A DNA stretch of 64,000 nt. Source: Bacteroidales bacterium. Lineage in GTDB: Bacteria > Bacteroidota > Bacteroidia > Bacteroidales > VadinHA17. The notes under the pieces are model-generated. The model ran no database searches, was not told where the DNA came from, and worked only from the letters and a program-made list of their open reading frames with translations. Shown in pieces: positions 52,029 to 62,156 of the stretch. The stretch spans positions 371 to 64,370 of the forward strand of contig PLLO01000014.1 in assembly GCA_003142255.1 (NCBI GenBank), read 5' to 3'. Position numbers and translations under genes: made by a program. Every line of letters starts with the position of its first letter. Position 1 is the first letter of the stretch.

Positions 52029-53951
52029 ATGATAAATTTCACATACACCGTCTGGATCCTGATCATCCCCTTTATCATGTTCATTTTCCTGGGACTTGCA
52101 GGTCATAAGATCGGACCAAAGCTTTCAGGATTACTCGGAACCGGAGCACTTGCTGTAATAACTGCACTATCGTACATTACTGCGTATAAATATTTCTTTG
52201 CGACACCAAAAGCAGGCGATGTCTTTAAAGCTATTCTCGCCGCAAACACTACCTGGCTGCAGTTTACTGACAAGCTTCATATAGACATAGGAGTACTGGT
52301 CGATCCCATTTCCGTAATGATGCTCATCGTCGTCACAACTGTCTCTTTCATGGTCCATATCTACAGTACCGGCTATATGAAAGGTGAAAAAGGCTATGAG
52401 CGTTACTTTGCATTTCTTTCACTTTTTTCCTTTTCAATGCTGGGACTGGTTGTAGCACCAAATATCTTCCAGATGTACATTTTCTGGGAGCTTGTGGGTG
52501 TCTCTTCATACCTGCTTATAGGATTTTACTATGAGAAGCCATCGGCTGTGGCAGCGTCAAAGAAAGCATTTATTGTGACAAGGTTTGCAGACCTCGGTTT
52601 CCTGATCGGCATACTGCTTCTCTCCTTTCATACAAAAACTTTTGATTTCATAACGCTTACCGATCCATCCGGACCGGCAATAGCACAGGCAGGCGGTGCA
52701 TCATTCCTGGGCCTTTCGGTAATTACATGGTCGATGATCTTCGTTTATCTGGGAGGTGCCGGAAAATCGGCAATGTTCCCATTCCATATATGGCTTCCTG
52801 ATGCAATGGAGGGCCCTACACCGGTATCGGCTCTTATACATGCTGCCACTATGGTGGTGGCCGGAGTATACCTCGTTGCCAGGATGTTCCCGGTTTATTC
52901 CCTTGCTGCACCAGTTGCACTGAAGGTGGTGGCTTATGTCGGGGGATTCTCATCATTGTTTGCCGCAATTATTGCATGCACCCAGACAGATATAAAAAGG
53001 GTGCTCGCATACTCTACGATATCGCAAATCGGTTACATGATGCTGGCACTGGGAGTTTCAGGATATGGAGGCCATGAGGGACTCGGATACATGGCATCAA
53101 TGTTCCACCTGTTCACACATGCATTGTTCAAAGCGCTGTTGTTCCTTGGCGCAGGTGCTATCATTCATGCAGTTCATACTAACCTGATGACAGAAATGGG
53201 AGGACTTCGCAAGTACCTTCCGATTACCCATCTGACATTCCTTATTGCTTGCCTTACCATTGCCGGAATTCCGCCTTTTTCAGGGTTCTTCAGCAAAGAT
53301 GAGATACTTGCCGCAGCATTTCAAAGCAACAAGATCCTGTTTGCGGTTGAATATGCCGTAGCAGGGCTTACTGCATTTTACATGTTCAGGCTTTACTTCA
53401 ATATTTTCTGGGGAAAAGAGACTCAATATCAGCATACACCTCATGAGGCACCATTTTCAATGACCATACCACTGATAATACTTGCTCTGGGAGCAGTATT
53501 TGCCGGGTGGATTCCTTTCAATAAGCTTGTTACAAGCGATGGACAGGCTTTTGAATCATCGATTGAATGGGGTGTTGCAATTCCATCGATACTGATCGGG
53601 GTTCTTGGAATTTTCGTTGCCATGGTAATGTACAGGAAGGAAAACAATATACCGGAGAGGCTGGCAGCTACATTTAAAAATACCTATAAGCTGGCTTACC
53701 ATAAGTTTTATATCGATGAATTTTATCTTTTTGTTACCAAAAAAATCATATTCAGATATATATCAGAACCGATAGCATGGTTCGACCGGCATATTATTGA
53801 CGGCACAATGAATTCAATAGCGACGGTTACCCAGGTGGTATCATTCAGGATCCGGAAATTCCAGTCAGGACAACTGCAGCAATATGCATTTGTCTTTATT
53901 TCTGGGGCAGTTTTGCTGGCTGTGCTAATGATCTATATATGGTACTGGTAG
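52029..53951 (+). CDS. nuoL: NADH-quinone oxidoreductase subunit L
   Basis: A 640-residue antiporter-like subunit of Nuo type (about 15 helices plus the lateral helix HL near 530-600). Key segments: FWELVGVSSYLLIGFYYEKPSA with the TM5 glutamate, KSAMFPFHIWLPDAMEGPTPVSALIHAATMVVAG, ACTQTDIKRVLAYSTISQIGYMMLALG with the TM8 lysine, and HLFTHALFKALLFLGAGAIIH. It pumps protons at the end of the membrane arm. Confidence 0.96.
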   Translation: MINFTYTVWILIIPFIMFIFLGLAGHKIGPKLSGLLGTGALAVITALSYITAYKYFFATPKAGDVFKAILAANTTWLQFTDKLHIDIGVLVDPISVMMLIVVTTVSFMVHIYSTGYMKGEKGYERYFAFLSLFSFSMLGLVVAPNIFQMYIFWELVGVSSYLLIGFYYEKPSAVAASKKAFIVTRFADLGFLIGILLLSFHTKTFDFITLTDPSGPAIAQAGGASFLGLSVITWSMIFVYLGGAGKSAMFPFHIWLPDAMEGPTPVSALIHAATMVVAGVYLVARMFPVYSLAAPVALKVVAYVGGFSSLFAAIIACTQTDIKRVLAYSTISQIGYMMLALGVSGYGGHEGLGYMASMFHLFTHALFKALLFLGAGAIIHAVHTNLMTEMGGLRKYLPITHLTFLIACLTIAGIPPFSGFFSKDEILAAAFQSNKILFAVEYAVAGLTAFYMFRLYFNIFWGKETQYQHTPHEAPFSMTIPLIILALGAVFAGWIPFNKLVTSDGQAFESSIEWGVAIPSILIGVLGIFVAMVMYRKENNIPERLAATFKNTYKLAYHKFYIDEFYLFVTKKIIFRYISEPIAWFDRHIIDGTMNSIATVTQVVSFRIRKFQSGQLQQYAFVFISGAVLLAVLMIYIWYW

Positions 53952-53975
53952 TTAAATAGATAATGTAAGAACACT

Positions 53976-55481
53976 ATGAATATTTTAACTTTTTTTGTCG
54001 TAATTCCTGTTCTCACCATTACCGGGATAATATTAGTAAAGGATATTAAGCGGGTAAAGCTGGTGGCATCAATTGGTATGGGGCTGCAACTTCTCCTGGC
54101 TGCTTTACTGGTAGTACTGTATATTATGCAGCGCAGGGCAGGGAATACTGAAGAAATGCTCTTCATCAAGGACTTTGTGTGGTTTAAGAGCCTGAACATT
54201 CATTTTGCCCTCGGAGTGGATGGCATCTCAGTAGCAATGATAGCACTTACATCTGTAGTTGTCTTTGCAGGTGTCTTTGCTTCGTGGGAGATGGCATTTC
54301 TAACCAAAGAGTTTTTCGTATCACTTATATTGCTGGCTACAGGGGTATTCGGATTCTTCATCTCGATCGATCTCTTTACCATGTTCCTCTTCTATGAGCT
54401 GGCAGTGATCCCGATGTACCTGCTTATAGGCGTATGGGGAAGCGGGCCGAAGGAGTACTCGGCGATGAAGCTTACCCTGATGCTGATGGGAGCATCAGCC
54501 ATCCTTTTTGTAGGAATACTTGGGATATATTTCCACTCCGCTCCTGACGGAGAACCCCTTACCTTCAATATACTCAGGATCTCAAATTACGTAATACCGA
54601 TCCAGGCACAGCGGGTATTCTTCCCTATGACATTTGTCGGTTTTGGTGTGCTGGGAGCGTTATTCCCTTTCCATACATGGTCACCTGACGGCCATTCATC
54701 AGCTCCCACGGCAGTTTCAATGCTTCATGCAGGCGTACTTATGAAGCTTGGAGGTTACGGAGCCTTCAGGGTGGCAATCTTCCTGATGCCTGAAGCTGCA
54801 AAAGAAATGTCATGGATATTCATTATCCTTACCTCAATCAGCGTTATTTATGGTGCCTTCGGGGCAATGGTCCAGAAGGATCTCAAATATATCAATGCAT
54901 ACTCATCTGTGAGCCATTGCGGACTGGTGTTATTTGCAATTTTGATGATGAACAAGACGGCAATGACCGGAGCAGTTCTCCAGATGATCTCTCATGGACT
55001 GATGACGGCACTCTTCTTTGCTCTGATAGGAATGATCTACGGAAGGACACATACAAGACTGATCAACGAAATGGGAGGTCTGATGAAGATCATCCCCTTC
55101 CTGTCGGTATGTTACGTGATAGCCGGCCTGGCATCCCTCGGACTTCCGGGGTTAAGCGGATTTGTTGCTGAAATGACAATATTCGTTGGCGCTTTCCAGC
55201 ATCCGGATCTTTTCCACAGGATCACGACAATAATCGCGATCACTTCTATTGTCATAACTGCCGTTTATATCCTGAGGGTTATAGCGATCCTGCTCCTCGG
55301 GCCTTCACGGGATAACCAGTATGAACACATGAATGATGCAAAATGGTATGAAAAGATATCTACAGTTATATTGATTGCATGCGTTGCTGCCATTGGACTT
55401 GCTCCATTCTGGCTTTCATCCATGATCGGAACAAGCATGCAGCCTGTAATAGATAAGATACTTGCAGTCAATCCATTCTGA
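53976..55481 (+). CDS. nuoM: NADH-quinone oxidoreductase subunit M
   Basis: A 501-residue antiporter-like subunit with 14 helices. FLFYELAVIPMYLLIGVWG carries the TM5 glutamate, GALFPFHTWSPDGHSSAPTAVSML and MVQKDLKYINAYSSVSHCGLVLFAIL hold the central and TM8 lysine segments. The last two thirds match NuoM from other phyla. 24 nt after nuoL and 29 nt before nuoN. Confidence 0.96.
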   Translation: MNILTFFVVIPVLTITGIILVKDIKRVKLVASIGMGLQLLLAALLVVLYIMQRRAGNTEEMLFIKDFVWFKSLNIHFALGVDGISVAMIALTSVVVFAGVFASWEMAFLTKEFFVSLILLATGVFGFFISIDLFTMFLFYELAVIPMYLLIGVWGSGPKEYSAMKLTLMLMGASAILFVGILGIYFHSAPDGEPLTFNILRISNYVIPIQAQRVFFPMTFVGFGVLGALFPFHTWSPDGHSSAPTAVSMLHAGVLMKLGGYGAFRVAIFLMPEAAKEMSWIFIILTSISVIYGAFGAMVQKDLKYINAYSSVSHCGLVLFAILMMNKTAMTGAVLQMISHGLMTALFFALIGMIYGRTHTRLINEMGGLMKIIPFLSVCYVIAGLASLGLPGLSGFVAEMTIFVGAFQHPDLFHRITTIIAITSIVITAVYILRVIAILLLGPSRDNQYEHMNDAKWYEKISTVILIACVAAIGLAPFWLSSMIGTSMQPVIDKILAVNPF

Positions 55482-55510
55482 TTTATTTAAGTTAACAGGA
55501 ACAAAAAGAT

Positions 55511-56935
55511 ATGAGTCTACAAAGTTTATTAATAATGCGTCATGAATTGCTGCTTGCAGTTGCGGCGATATTTATCCTGACTGCTGAAATATTCATCGAT
55601 CCTGCCCGAAAGAAGAATATAAGCCTTATTTCAATTGTGCTCTTCGCGATTGTGACAATTGCAGGATTCCTTCCGTTCAAATTAACCGGAACATTGTTTG
55701 GCGGCATGTATGTTTCGAGCAATGTATCAACTCTTATGAAGAACATCCTGAACATCGGGGTGCTGATTATACTGATACAGTCGGTTACATGGCTGAGAAA
55801 GGATGAGAATTCAGACAGGGTGAGTGAATATTTCATTCTTATCATGTCGACTCTTATCGGTATGGATTTCATGATCTCAGCTGGTCATTTCCTTATGTTC
55901 TATATCGGGCTTGAACTTGCAACTATTCCTGTCGCCGCTCTTGCAGCTTTCGAAAGGTACAAGAACAAATCTGCAGAGGCCGGTATAAAGCTCATTCTCA
56001 TATCTTCGTTATCATCCGGCGTGCTTTTATATGGATTATCAATGATCTACGGTACTACAGGATCTCTCTATTTCTTTGAAGTATCCCAGCATTTCCCCGG
56101 CTTTAACCTTCAGATACTGGGGTTCATCTTCTTTTTTGCCGGGATGGCTTTCAAGATATCGATCGTTCCTTTCCATCTGTGGACCGCTGACGTGTATGAA
56201 GGAGCTCCTGTGAACATCACATCATTTCTCTCTGTTATTTCAAAGGGTGCTGCAATATTCATCCTTATCATCATACTATATGCCATATTCCCTTCAATCA
56301 TGGAGACATGGCAGAAGACTATCCTTGTCACCTCTATTCTTACGATGACTATTGGTAACCTCTTTGCAATCAGGCAGCAGAATATTAAACGGTTCCTGGC
56401 TTTCTCTTCCATTTCACAGGCAGGGTATATCCTTGTCGGAATGGTTGGCGGAAATCAGCTTGGGATGGCTTCGGTTATATATTATATCCTTGTGTACATA
56501 TTCTCTAACCTTGGTGCCTTCGGGGTCGTAACAGCAATATCAAATGCAACGGGAAAAGAAAATATTGACGATTATAACGGTCTCTACAAGACGAATCCCA
56601 AACTGAGCCTGATAATGATGCTGGCTCTCTTTTCCCTTGCCGGAATACCGCCTCTGGCCGGATTCTTCGGAAAATTCTTCCTCTTTACTGCAGCTGCAGA
56701 AAAAGGGTTTTACTTCCTTGTTTTAATTGCGGTAATTAATACAATAATATCACTCTATTATTACCTGCTTGTTGTAAAGGCGATGTTTATAAATAAAAAC
56801 GATGATCCGATCGTGAATTTCAGGAGCGATTTTCCGACCCGGTCAGCTCTTTTAATCTGCGTTGCCGGCATTTTTGTCACCGGTTTTGCAAGTATAATTT
56901 TTGAATTAATTAAAGGACTGAGTTTTGGCAACTAA
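55511..56935 (+). CDS. nuoN: NADH-quinone oxidoreductase subunit N
   Basis: A 474-residue antiporter-like subunit. FYIGLELATIPVAALAAFERYKNKSAEAGIK, FKISIVPFHLWTADVYEGAPVNITSFLSVISKG and RQQNIKRFLAFSSISQAGYILVGM are the NuoN-type conserved helices with their charged residues. It closes the operon. No nuoE, nuoF or nuoG is found before, within or after the eleven genes in this window. Confidence 0.96.
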   Translation: MSLQSLLIMRHELLLAVAAIFILTAEIFIDPARKKNISLISIVLFAIVTIAGFLPFKLTGTLFGGMYVSSNVSTLMKNILNIGVLIILIQSVTWLRKDENSDRVSEYFILIMSTLIGMDFMISAGHFLMFYIGLELATIPVAALAAFERYKNKSAEAGIKLILISSLSSGVLLYGLSMIYGTTGSLYFFEVSQHFPGFNLQILGFIFFFAGMAFKISIVPFHLWTADVYEGAPVNITSFLSVISKGAAIFILIIILYAIFPSIMETWQKTILVTSILTMTIGNLFAIRQQNIKRFLAFSSISQAGYILVGMVGGNQLGMASVIYYILVYIFSNLGAFGVVTAISNATGKENIDDYNGLYKTNPKLSLIMMLALFSLAGIPPLAGFFGKFFLFTAAAEKGFYFLVLIAVINTIISLYYYLLVVKAMFINKNDDPIVNFRSDFPTRSALLICVAGIFVTGFASIIFELIKGLSFGN

Positions 56936-56938
56936 TTG

Positions 56939-57070
56939 TTATTGATCGTGTCCCTTGAGCGTGCGGCATTCCTCTGCCTGCTGATCGAATTCAATAAATT
57001 TGAGGTAATAGAGATTAAACTCCACCCGGAAGCGTACTGTATAACCTGACTGATTTGAATAATATCCTGA
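56939..57070 (-). pseudogene. Possible C-terminal gene remnant antisense to the gap
   Basis: The gap between nuoN and the next kinase contains a 43-codon minus-strand open stretch with no start codon, read as SGYYSNQSGYTVRFRVEF followed by NLYYLKFIEFDQQAEE and ending in a TAA at 56939. Its composition is more gene-like than neighbouring spacer. It may be the last part of a lost gene. It could also be chance; I do not recognise the family. Confidence 0.25.
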
Positions 57071-57095
57071 TTATGGGAAACACATTCTTACTAAT

Positions 57096-57126
57096 TTTGA
57101 AATTGTCGGGTTTTAAGATAGATTTG
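57096..57126 (+). promoter_or_regulatory. Promoter for the PAS hybrid kinase
   Basis: TTTG (57096-57099), 19 nt spacer, then TAGATTTG (57119-57126): the best -33/-7 match in the window. Transcription would start near 57132, 14 nt before the ATG. Confidence 0.75.
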
Positions 57127-57145
57127 TAAAAAGCCTAACCAGCTA

Positions 57146-59665
57146 ATGAAGCAATCAAAACTGTTTTTTTTTGTACCAGTATTACTTGCAATATTTGCTT
57201 ACCTTTTTTATTCTTCATATAAAGATGTCAAGGATAAAACGCTGGATGAATTTAACTATCAGCAGTTTGCCATTGCTGACCAGGCGGCGGTAAGTATTGA
57301 AAGCTTTTTCAATTACTACCAGACTGAACTTACGGGTCTGTCAAAAATCAGTTTTATTTCTGAATTAAATGATCTGGGAAGAAATTTGCTGACAGATTTT
57401 TATAAAAACCACTCTGATCAGATAGAAGCTATAACGTTAGTAGATGCAAAGGGAATAATTAAATTTACATTCCCTAATGTAAAAAATACAATCGGTCAGG
57501 ACATCTCAAATCAGAAGCATGTCAGCAAAGTCATTGAAACCAGGAAACCTACAGTCAGTGATTCATTTATTTCAGTTCAGGGATACAGGACAATTGCATT
57601 TCATATTCCGATAATTTCAGGAAATGAATATAAAGGAAGCCTGGCAATATTGATACCTGTTGATAAACTTGGCAAAAAGTTCATCGAACCCATAAAAACC
57701 AGGGAAAGCGGCTATGGACTGATGATCAGTGAAACCGGGATTGAATTATTCGACCCTGTACCCGGGTATGCCGGAAAATCTATAAAGGAAACATATAAAA
57801 GTAACCAGTCTGTTCTGGATCTTTTTGATAAAACACTTATTGAAAAAAAAGGTACAACTATTTGTTATATTAAAGATACTACTGATGTTCATGAAGAAAC
57901 AATAAAATCATTTGCCTCATATTTACGGGTTTCTCTTAGGAATACATTTTGGACAATACTGATCTTTACGCCTGAAAGGGAAGTATTTGCGACGCTTACC
58001 TCTTTTCGTAATCGTCTGGTTATTCTGTTTTCTCTGATCATCATCGTGATGGCAATCTATTTTTACCTAACACTCAAAGCAAGTTCTATCCTGAAAGAAG
58101 AGAAAGAGAGAAAGGCTCTTGAACTTATCTTGCGTGAAAGTGAAAAACGTTTCAGAATTATGTTCGAGTTATCTCCTGCCGGTATAATTTTAATAGATGA
58201 AAAAGGCACTATAATCGAAGTTAATAATTCATTTTGTGAAATTTTGGGTTACTCAAGGAAAGAATTACTCTCGAATAATGTCAAAATATTTTCCCCGCCT
58301 TCGAAGGTGGCTGAGATAGAAACAAACATTACAAAAATTCTTACCGGCAAGACCCTGAAACATGAAGTGACCAATATCAAGAAAGACGGAACAACCTGTG
58401 AAATAGCCTTATATGAGACTATGATCATTTTGCCGGATAGTAAACCGGGAATCCTTTCAGTTTCGAATGATATAACTGAAAGGAAAAGGGTTCATCATGA
58501 ACTTATTTCTGCAAAAGAAAAGGCTGAAGAAAGTGATAAGCTTAAGTCAGCTTTCCTGGCAAATATGTCTCATGAACTTAGAACGCCGCTCAACGCGATA
58601 ATAGGGTTTTCGAGCCTTATAGCTGAATCCGGAGAAGATCAGGATACAGTTACAAACTCAAAGATCATCCTTAACAGCGGTTATCATCTTCTGGGTTTGG
58701 TAGAAGATATTCTTGATATTTCATTGATTGAAACAGGGCAAACAAAAATCAAATATGAAAGTATCAAATTGATTTCAGTCTTAAATGAGGTCAGGGATAT
58801 TATAGAGGGAGAGAAATTAGAAGAAAATAAGACCGGGATTGAAATAATTTTGAAAAATGATCCTGAGGAAGATGAATTATTTATAAAAACCGATAGCAGA
58901 AAACTAAAGCAGGTTTTAATCAATCTGCTGAAAAACGCACTTAAATTCACTGATGAAGGTCATGTCGAGTACGGTTATACCAGGATTTCTAAATACGATA
59001 AAGAGTACTTAAAATTCTTTGTTAAAGATACCGGCATTGGCATCGACAAAAAGTACCATGAGATTATCTTCAATATTTTCAGGCAAATTGATGATACTCA
59101 TACAAGAAAATATGGCGGCACGGGTATCGGACTGTCAATTGCAAAAAGAATTGTTGAAATGCTTGGAGGCGAAATCTGGGTTGAATCAGAACCAGGGAAA
59201 GGTTCAGTATTCTATTTCACCGTTCCGTTAATTTCCCAAAAAAACCAGCTGGAAACTAAACCTTATGATACGGCAAATGCCGTGGAAAATAATTTCACAG
59301 GAAAAACTATTCTGATAGCAGAAGATGAGGTATCTAATTTTGAGTATCTCAGAATATTATTGACAAAAATGAATATCAGGGTGCTGTGGGCAAAAGATGG
59401 TATGGAAGTTATAAGTCAATGTAAAAATGACCTTTCGATCAATCTGGTTCTGATGGATATAAAGATGCCTCTGTTGAATGGTTATGATGCCACAATAAAG
59501 ATAAAGATCATGCGCCCCGGGCTTCCCATTATAGCACAAACTGCCTATGCCACCCTGGCTGACAAGGAAGAAGCGCTTAATTCAGGGTGCGATGAATATT
59601 TATCAAAACCCTTGCAGATTAAGCAATTAGAAAACCTGCTTAATAAATATCTCAGATTAAATTGA
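57146..59665 (+). CDS. Hybrid sensor histidine kinase with Cache and PAS domains
   Basis: An 839-residue membrane kinase. TM1 (about 8-25), an extracytoplasmic double-Cache-type sensor to about 285 (DLTDFYKNHSDQIEAITLVDAKG-type start, PTVSDSFISVQGYRTIAFHIPI), TM2 (about 288-308), PAS (about 330-450, FELSPAGIILIDEKGTIIEVN), HisKA with His476 (NMSHELRTPLNAIIGFSS), HATPase with VKDTGIGIDKKYHE and KYGGTGIGLSIAKRIVE, and a C-terminal receiver with Asp771 (LVLMDIKMPLLNGYDA). No DNA-binding output is attached. It is convergent with the response-regulator cluster. Confidence 0.93.
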   Translation: MKQSKLFFFVPVLLAIFAYLFYSSYKDVKDKTLDEFNYQQFAIADQAAVSIESFFNYYQTELTGLSKISFISELNDLGRNLLTDFYKNHSDQIEAITLVDAKGIIKFTFPNVKNTIGQDISNQKHVSKVIETRKPTVSDSFISVQGYRTIAFHIPIISGNEYKGSLAILIPVDKLGKKFIEPIKTRESGYGLMISETGIELFDPVPGYAGKSIKETYKSNQSVLDLFDKTLIEKKGTTICYIKDTTDVHEETIKSFASYLRVSLRNTFWTILIFTPEREVFATLTSFRNRLVILFSLIIIVMAIYFYLTLKASSILKEEKERKALELILRESEKRFRIMFELSPAGIILIDEKGTIIEVNNSFCEILGYSRKELLSNNVKIFSPPSKVAEIETNITKILTGKTLKHEVTNIKKDGTTCEIALYETMIILPDSKPGILSVSNDITERKRVHHELISAKEKAEESDKLKSAFLANMSHELRTPLNAIIGFSSLIAESGEDQDTVTNSKIILNSGYHLLGLVEDILDISLIETGQTKIKYESIKLISVLNEVRDIIEGEKLEENKTGIEIILKNDPEEDELFIKTDSRKLKQVLINLLKNALKFTDEGHVEYGYTRISKYDKEYLKFFVKDTGIGIDKKYHEIIFNIFRQIDDTHTRKYGGTGIGLSIAKRIVEMLGGEIWVESEPGKGSVFYFTVPLISQKNQLETKPYDTANAVENNFTGKTILIAEDEVSNFEYLRILLTKMNIRVLWAKDGMEVISQCKNDLSINLVLMDIKMPLLNGYDATIKIKIMRPGLPIIAQTAYATLADKEEALNSGCDEYLSKPLQIKQLENLLNKYLRLN

Positions 59666-59730
59666 CGCGAAAGGTTTCAGAATTATTCTTTCCGTAAATA
59701 TGGGCGGGCGGGTATACCGATCTCCCTCAA

Positions 59731-60129
59731 TTATAATTGCTTTGGAAATATCTCTCTTTTCGTTTTACTTAAGAGTAAAGCAACAGCTTCCATAAACTCT
59801 TTCTGAACCAGCGGTTTTTGAAAAACCATATCTGCCCCTAAATGTTTTGCACTTGGAAGATACCCTTCCGGGCCGATCCTGCCGCCACCTGAAATTGCAA
59901 TAATTTTTATTTCAGGATACTTTTTCCTGAGCGTCATTATCGTCTCCAATCCTTCTTTTTCAGGCATTATAATATCAGTGATCACCAGATCAGGTTTGTT
60001 CTTTTCCAATAGTTCCATTCCCTCTCTCCCATTTAAAGCCATATCGACTTCATGCCCTGCCCTTTCGAGCATTTTTTTTATCATGAGAAGTATTGAAGGT
60101 TCGTCGTCGAAGACAAGAATTTTAGCCAT
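59731..60129 (-). CDS. Single-domain response regulator
   Basis: A 132-residue CheY-like receiver from the start at 60129 (MAKILVFDDEPSILLMI). The frame extends to 60159, but 60129 overlaps the upstream kinase stop by 8 nt and begins at the conserved fold. Acidic pocket Asp8/Asp9, phosphoacceptor Asp52 (DLVITDIIMPEKEG), and Lys in FQKPLVQ. There is no output domain, so it acts by protein contact or in a phosphorelay, probably with the coupled hybrid kinase. Confidence 0.93.
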   Translation of the reverse strand: MAKILVFDDEPSILLMIKKMLERAGHEVDMALNGREGMELLEKNKPDLVITDIIMPEKEGLETIMTLRKKYPEIKIIAISGGGRIGPEGYLPSAKHLGADMVFQKPLVQKEFMEAVALLLSKTKREIFPKQL

Positions 60130-62110
60130 TTTTATCTTTTTTTGATCTTTTATTATCAAGCACCCTTCTGATTACCTTACTGAAATCGTCCAATCTCATG
60201 GGTTTTAAAATAACTTCTGAAATTCCGCTCCTGGATAATTCTTCTTCCGATAAATTATCGGCAAACCCGGTGATAATTATTGCCTTCAGTCCCGGACGTA
60301 TCTCTTTCATTAATAATACAAGCTCCGTACCGGTAATATTAGGCATACTCTGATCTGTGACAAGCAGAGAATACTTCATTGGGTTCTTCTTAAATTCTTC
60401 AAGAGCAGATAGGCTGTCGCTTTTTATTGAAACCTTGTAGCCCAGGTTTTCAAGCATTTTCTTACCCATAAAAGTAATCTCCGGTTCATCGTCGACAAAT
60501 AGAATATGTTCATCACCTTTGATCGGTTTTTTGTCTGATTTATTGGAATTTAACGCATCAGCACCATATTTAGGAAGATAAATTGTAAATGAGGTCCCTT
60601 TGCCAGGAGTACTGTCAACAACAATTGCTCCGCCGTAGTTATTTATTATTCCATGAACCACCGAAAGACCCAACCCTGATCCTGATCCAACCTCTTTCCG
60701 GGTAAAGAATGGTTCAAATATTCTTTCTTTTGTTTTGATATCCATTCCATAACCCGTATCCGATATTATCAGGCGGATGTAGTCTCCATTTTTCAGATTG
60801 GGTACCTTTTCTGAAGATTTATGATCAATTTTAACAGCATCAAGCTTTACTTCAAGAGTACCACCCGTTTTCATCATAGCATGATTAGCATTGGTGCATA
60901 GATTCATCACTATCTGATGGATGTGAGTCGGGTCTGCTAAAACGGTACCTATTTTGGGATCAAGATATTGTTTTATTACAACACTGGGAGGCAAAGAAGC
61001 CTTAAGCAGATTCAGCGTTTCTGAAACAATTGGTTGAAGCTGAATTGGTTTTTTATTAAAGTCAACCTCCCTGCTAAAAGTCAGTATTTGCTGAACAAGG
61101 TCTTTCCCACGGAGAGCTGCATTATTAATCTGTTCAATGTCAAATCTCAGGTTACTCTCTTCAGGAAGTTCTTCACGTGCCATGTCCGTATAACCCAGAA
61201 TGGGTGTGAGAATGTTATTAAAATCATGGGCGATGCCTCCTGCCAGTGTTCCTATAGTTTCCATTTTTTGAAGCTGGAATAATTGCTTTTCCAGTTCTGC
61301 TCTTTCTCTTTCAAATTTTTGCCGTATTTCAATCTCTTTTTTCAGATCCGCATTTGCATTTAAAAGTTGAGTGGTTCGTTCCTGAACCCTTATTTCAAGT
61401 GCATTGTTGGCGGTTTTGACATTTTCCTTCTCCTGCTCCAGCAGTATCCTCATATAGAATTCTTTGCGCGCAGAAAGCTCAAGGAAATAGCTAATAAACA
61501 TTCCTATAAAATTGGCACTGATAAAGAAAAAATTATTATTAACGAGGATTGTAACAGGAGTATGTGATAACCAGATTGCTGAAATTTCGTATGTAATAAC
61601 AACTGACCAGCCAGCAATTACAGCATAGATGAATCTTGCCCTGATAAATGTATATCCAAATATGAAGATCAGGATCAGCCCTGCATAATATGAATAGTTT
61701 CCGACTTGTGCAGTATAAATAATCATGATTATGATCCCGAAACTGGTAATGAACATAATACATGATATGACGAATTGCATGTATTTCTTAAAAGGCTTCG
61801 AATAGGAAAGAATATATACTCCGATCAACAAGGGAAAAACAATTCCGAACCGGATAAACCAGAATACTTCTTTAAGCGTAGGAACCGCAATTGCATCAAG
61901 AAAAGCAAACGCTCCATAGAAAATCATGGAGAGGATAAGAGAGAATCTGAAAGGATCCAGAGACCTGATGAAATAGTCTTCCTGAAAATCCTTTTCGTAT
62001 TGACTTAAATCACCGGTAAAAGAGAGAGTCAGATAATTTATCGACAATGACTCATGGCTGCCTGACGTAAGCCCGAGAAAGCCTCTTCCTACACCTTTAA
62101 AAATATTCAT
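60122..62110 (-). CDS. Six-TM hybrid sensor histidine kinase
   Basis: A 662-residue membrane kinase. The N-terminal 240 residues hold a short cytoplasmic head and six predicted helices (about 52-72, 85-105, 112-137, 142-160, 166-185, 195-217) with no periplasmic sensor domain. A coiled coil (about 225-285) leads to HisKA with His295 (GGIAHDFNNILTPILGYTDM), HATPase (LIISDTGYGMDIKTKERIFEP, GSGSGLGLSVVHGII) and a receiver with Asp586 (LLVTDQSMPN). Six-TM sensors without loops often detect small lipophilic ligands. Overlaps the regulator by 8 nt and follows the methyltransferase by 46 nt. Confidence 0.92.
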   Translation of the reverse strand: MNIFKGVGRGFLGLTSGSHESLSINYLTLSFTGDLSQYEKDFQEDYFIRSLDPFRFSLILSMIFYGAFAFLDAIAVPTLKEVFWFIRFGIVFPLLIGVYILSYSKPFKKYMQFVISCIMFITSFGIIIMIIYTAQVGNYSYYAGLILIFIFGYTFIRARFIYAVIAGWSVVITYEISAIWLSHTPVTILVNNNFFFISANFIGMFISYFLELSARKEFYMRILLEQEKENVKTANNALEIRVQERTTQLLNANADLKKEIEIRQKFERERAELEKQLFQLQKMETIGTLAGGIAHDFNNILTPILGYTDMAREELPEESNLRFDIEQINNAALRGKDLVQQILTFSREVDFNKKPIQLQPIVSETLNLLKASLPPSVVIKQYLDPKIGTVLADPTHIHQIVMNLCTNANHAMMKTGGTLEVKLDAVKIDHKSSEKVPNLKNGDYIRLIISDTGYGMDIKTKERIFEPFFTRKEVGSGSGLGLSVVHGIINNYGGAIVVDSTPGKGTSFTIYLPKYGADALNSNKSDKKPIKGDEHILFVDDEPEITFMGKKMLENLGYKVSIKSDSLSALEEFKKNPMKYSLLVTDQSMPNITGTELVLLMKEIRPGLKAIIITGFADNLSEEELSRSGISEVILKPMRLDDFSKVIRRVLDNKRSKKDKNG

Positions 62111-62156
62111 TGAGAAAATATTTATATTGTCTCAAATATTTGAAATCAGAAATTTT

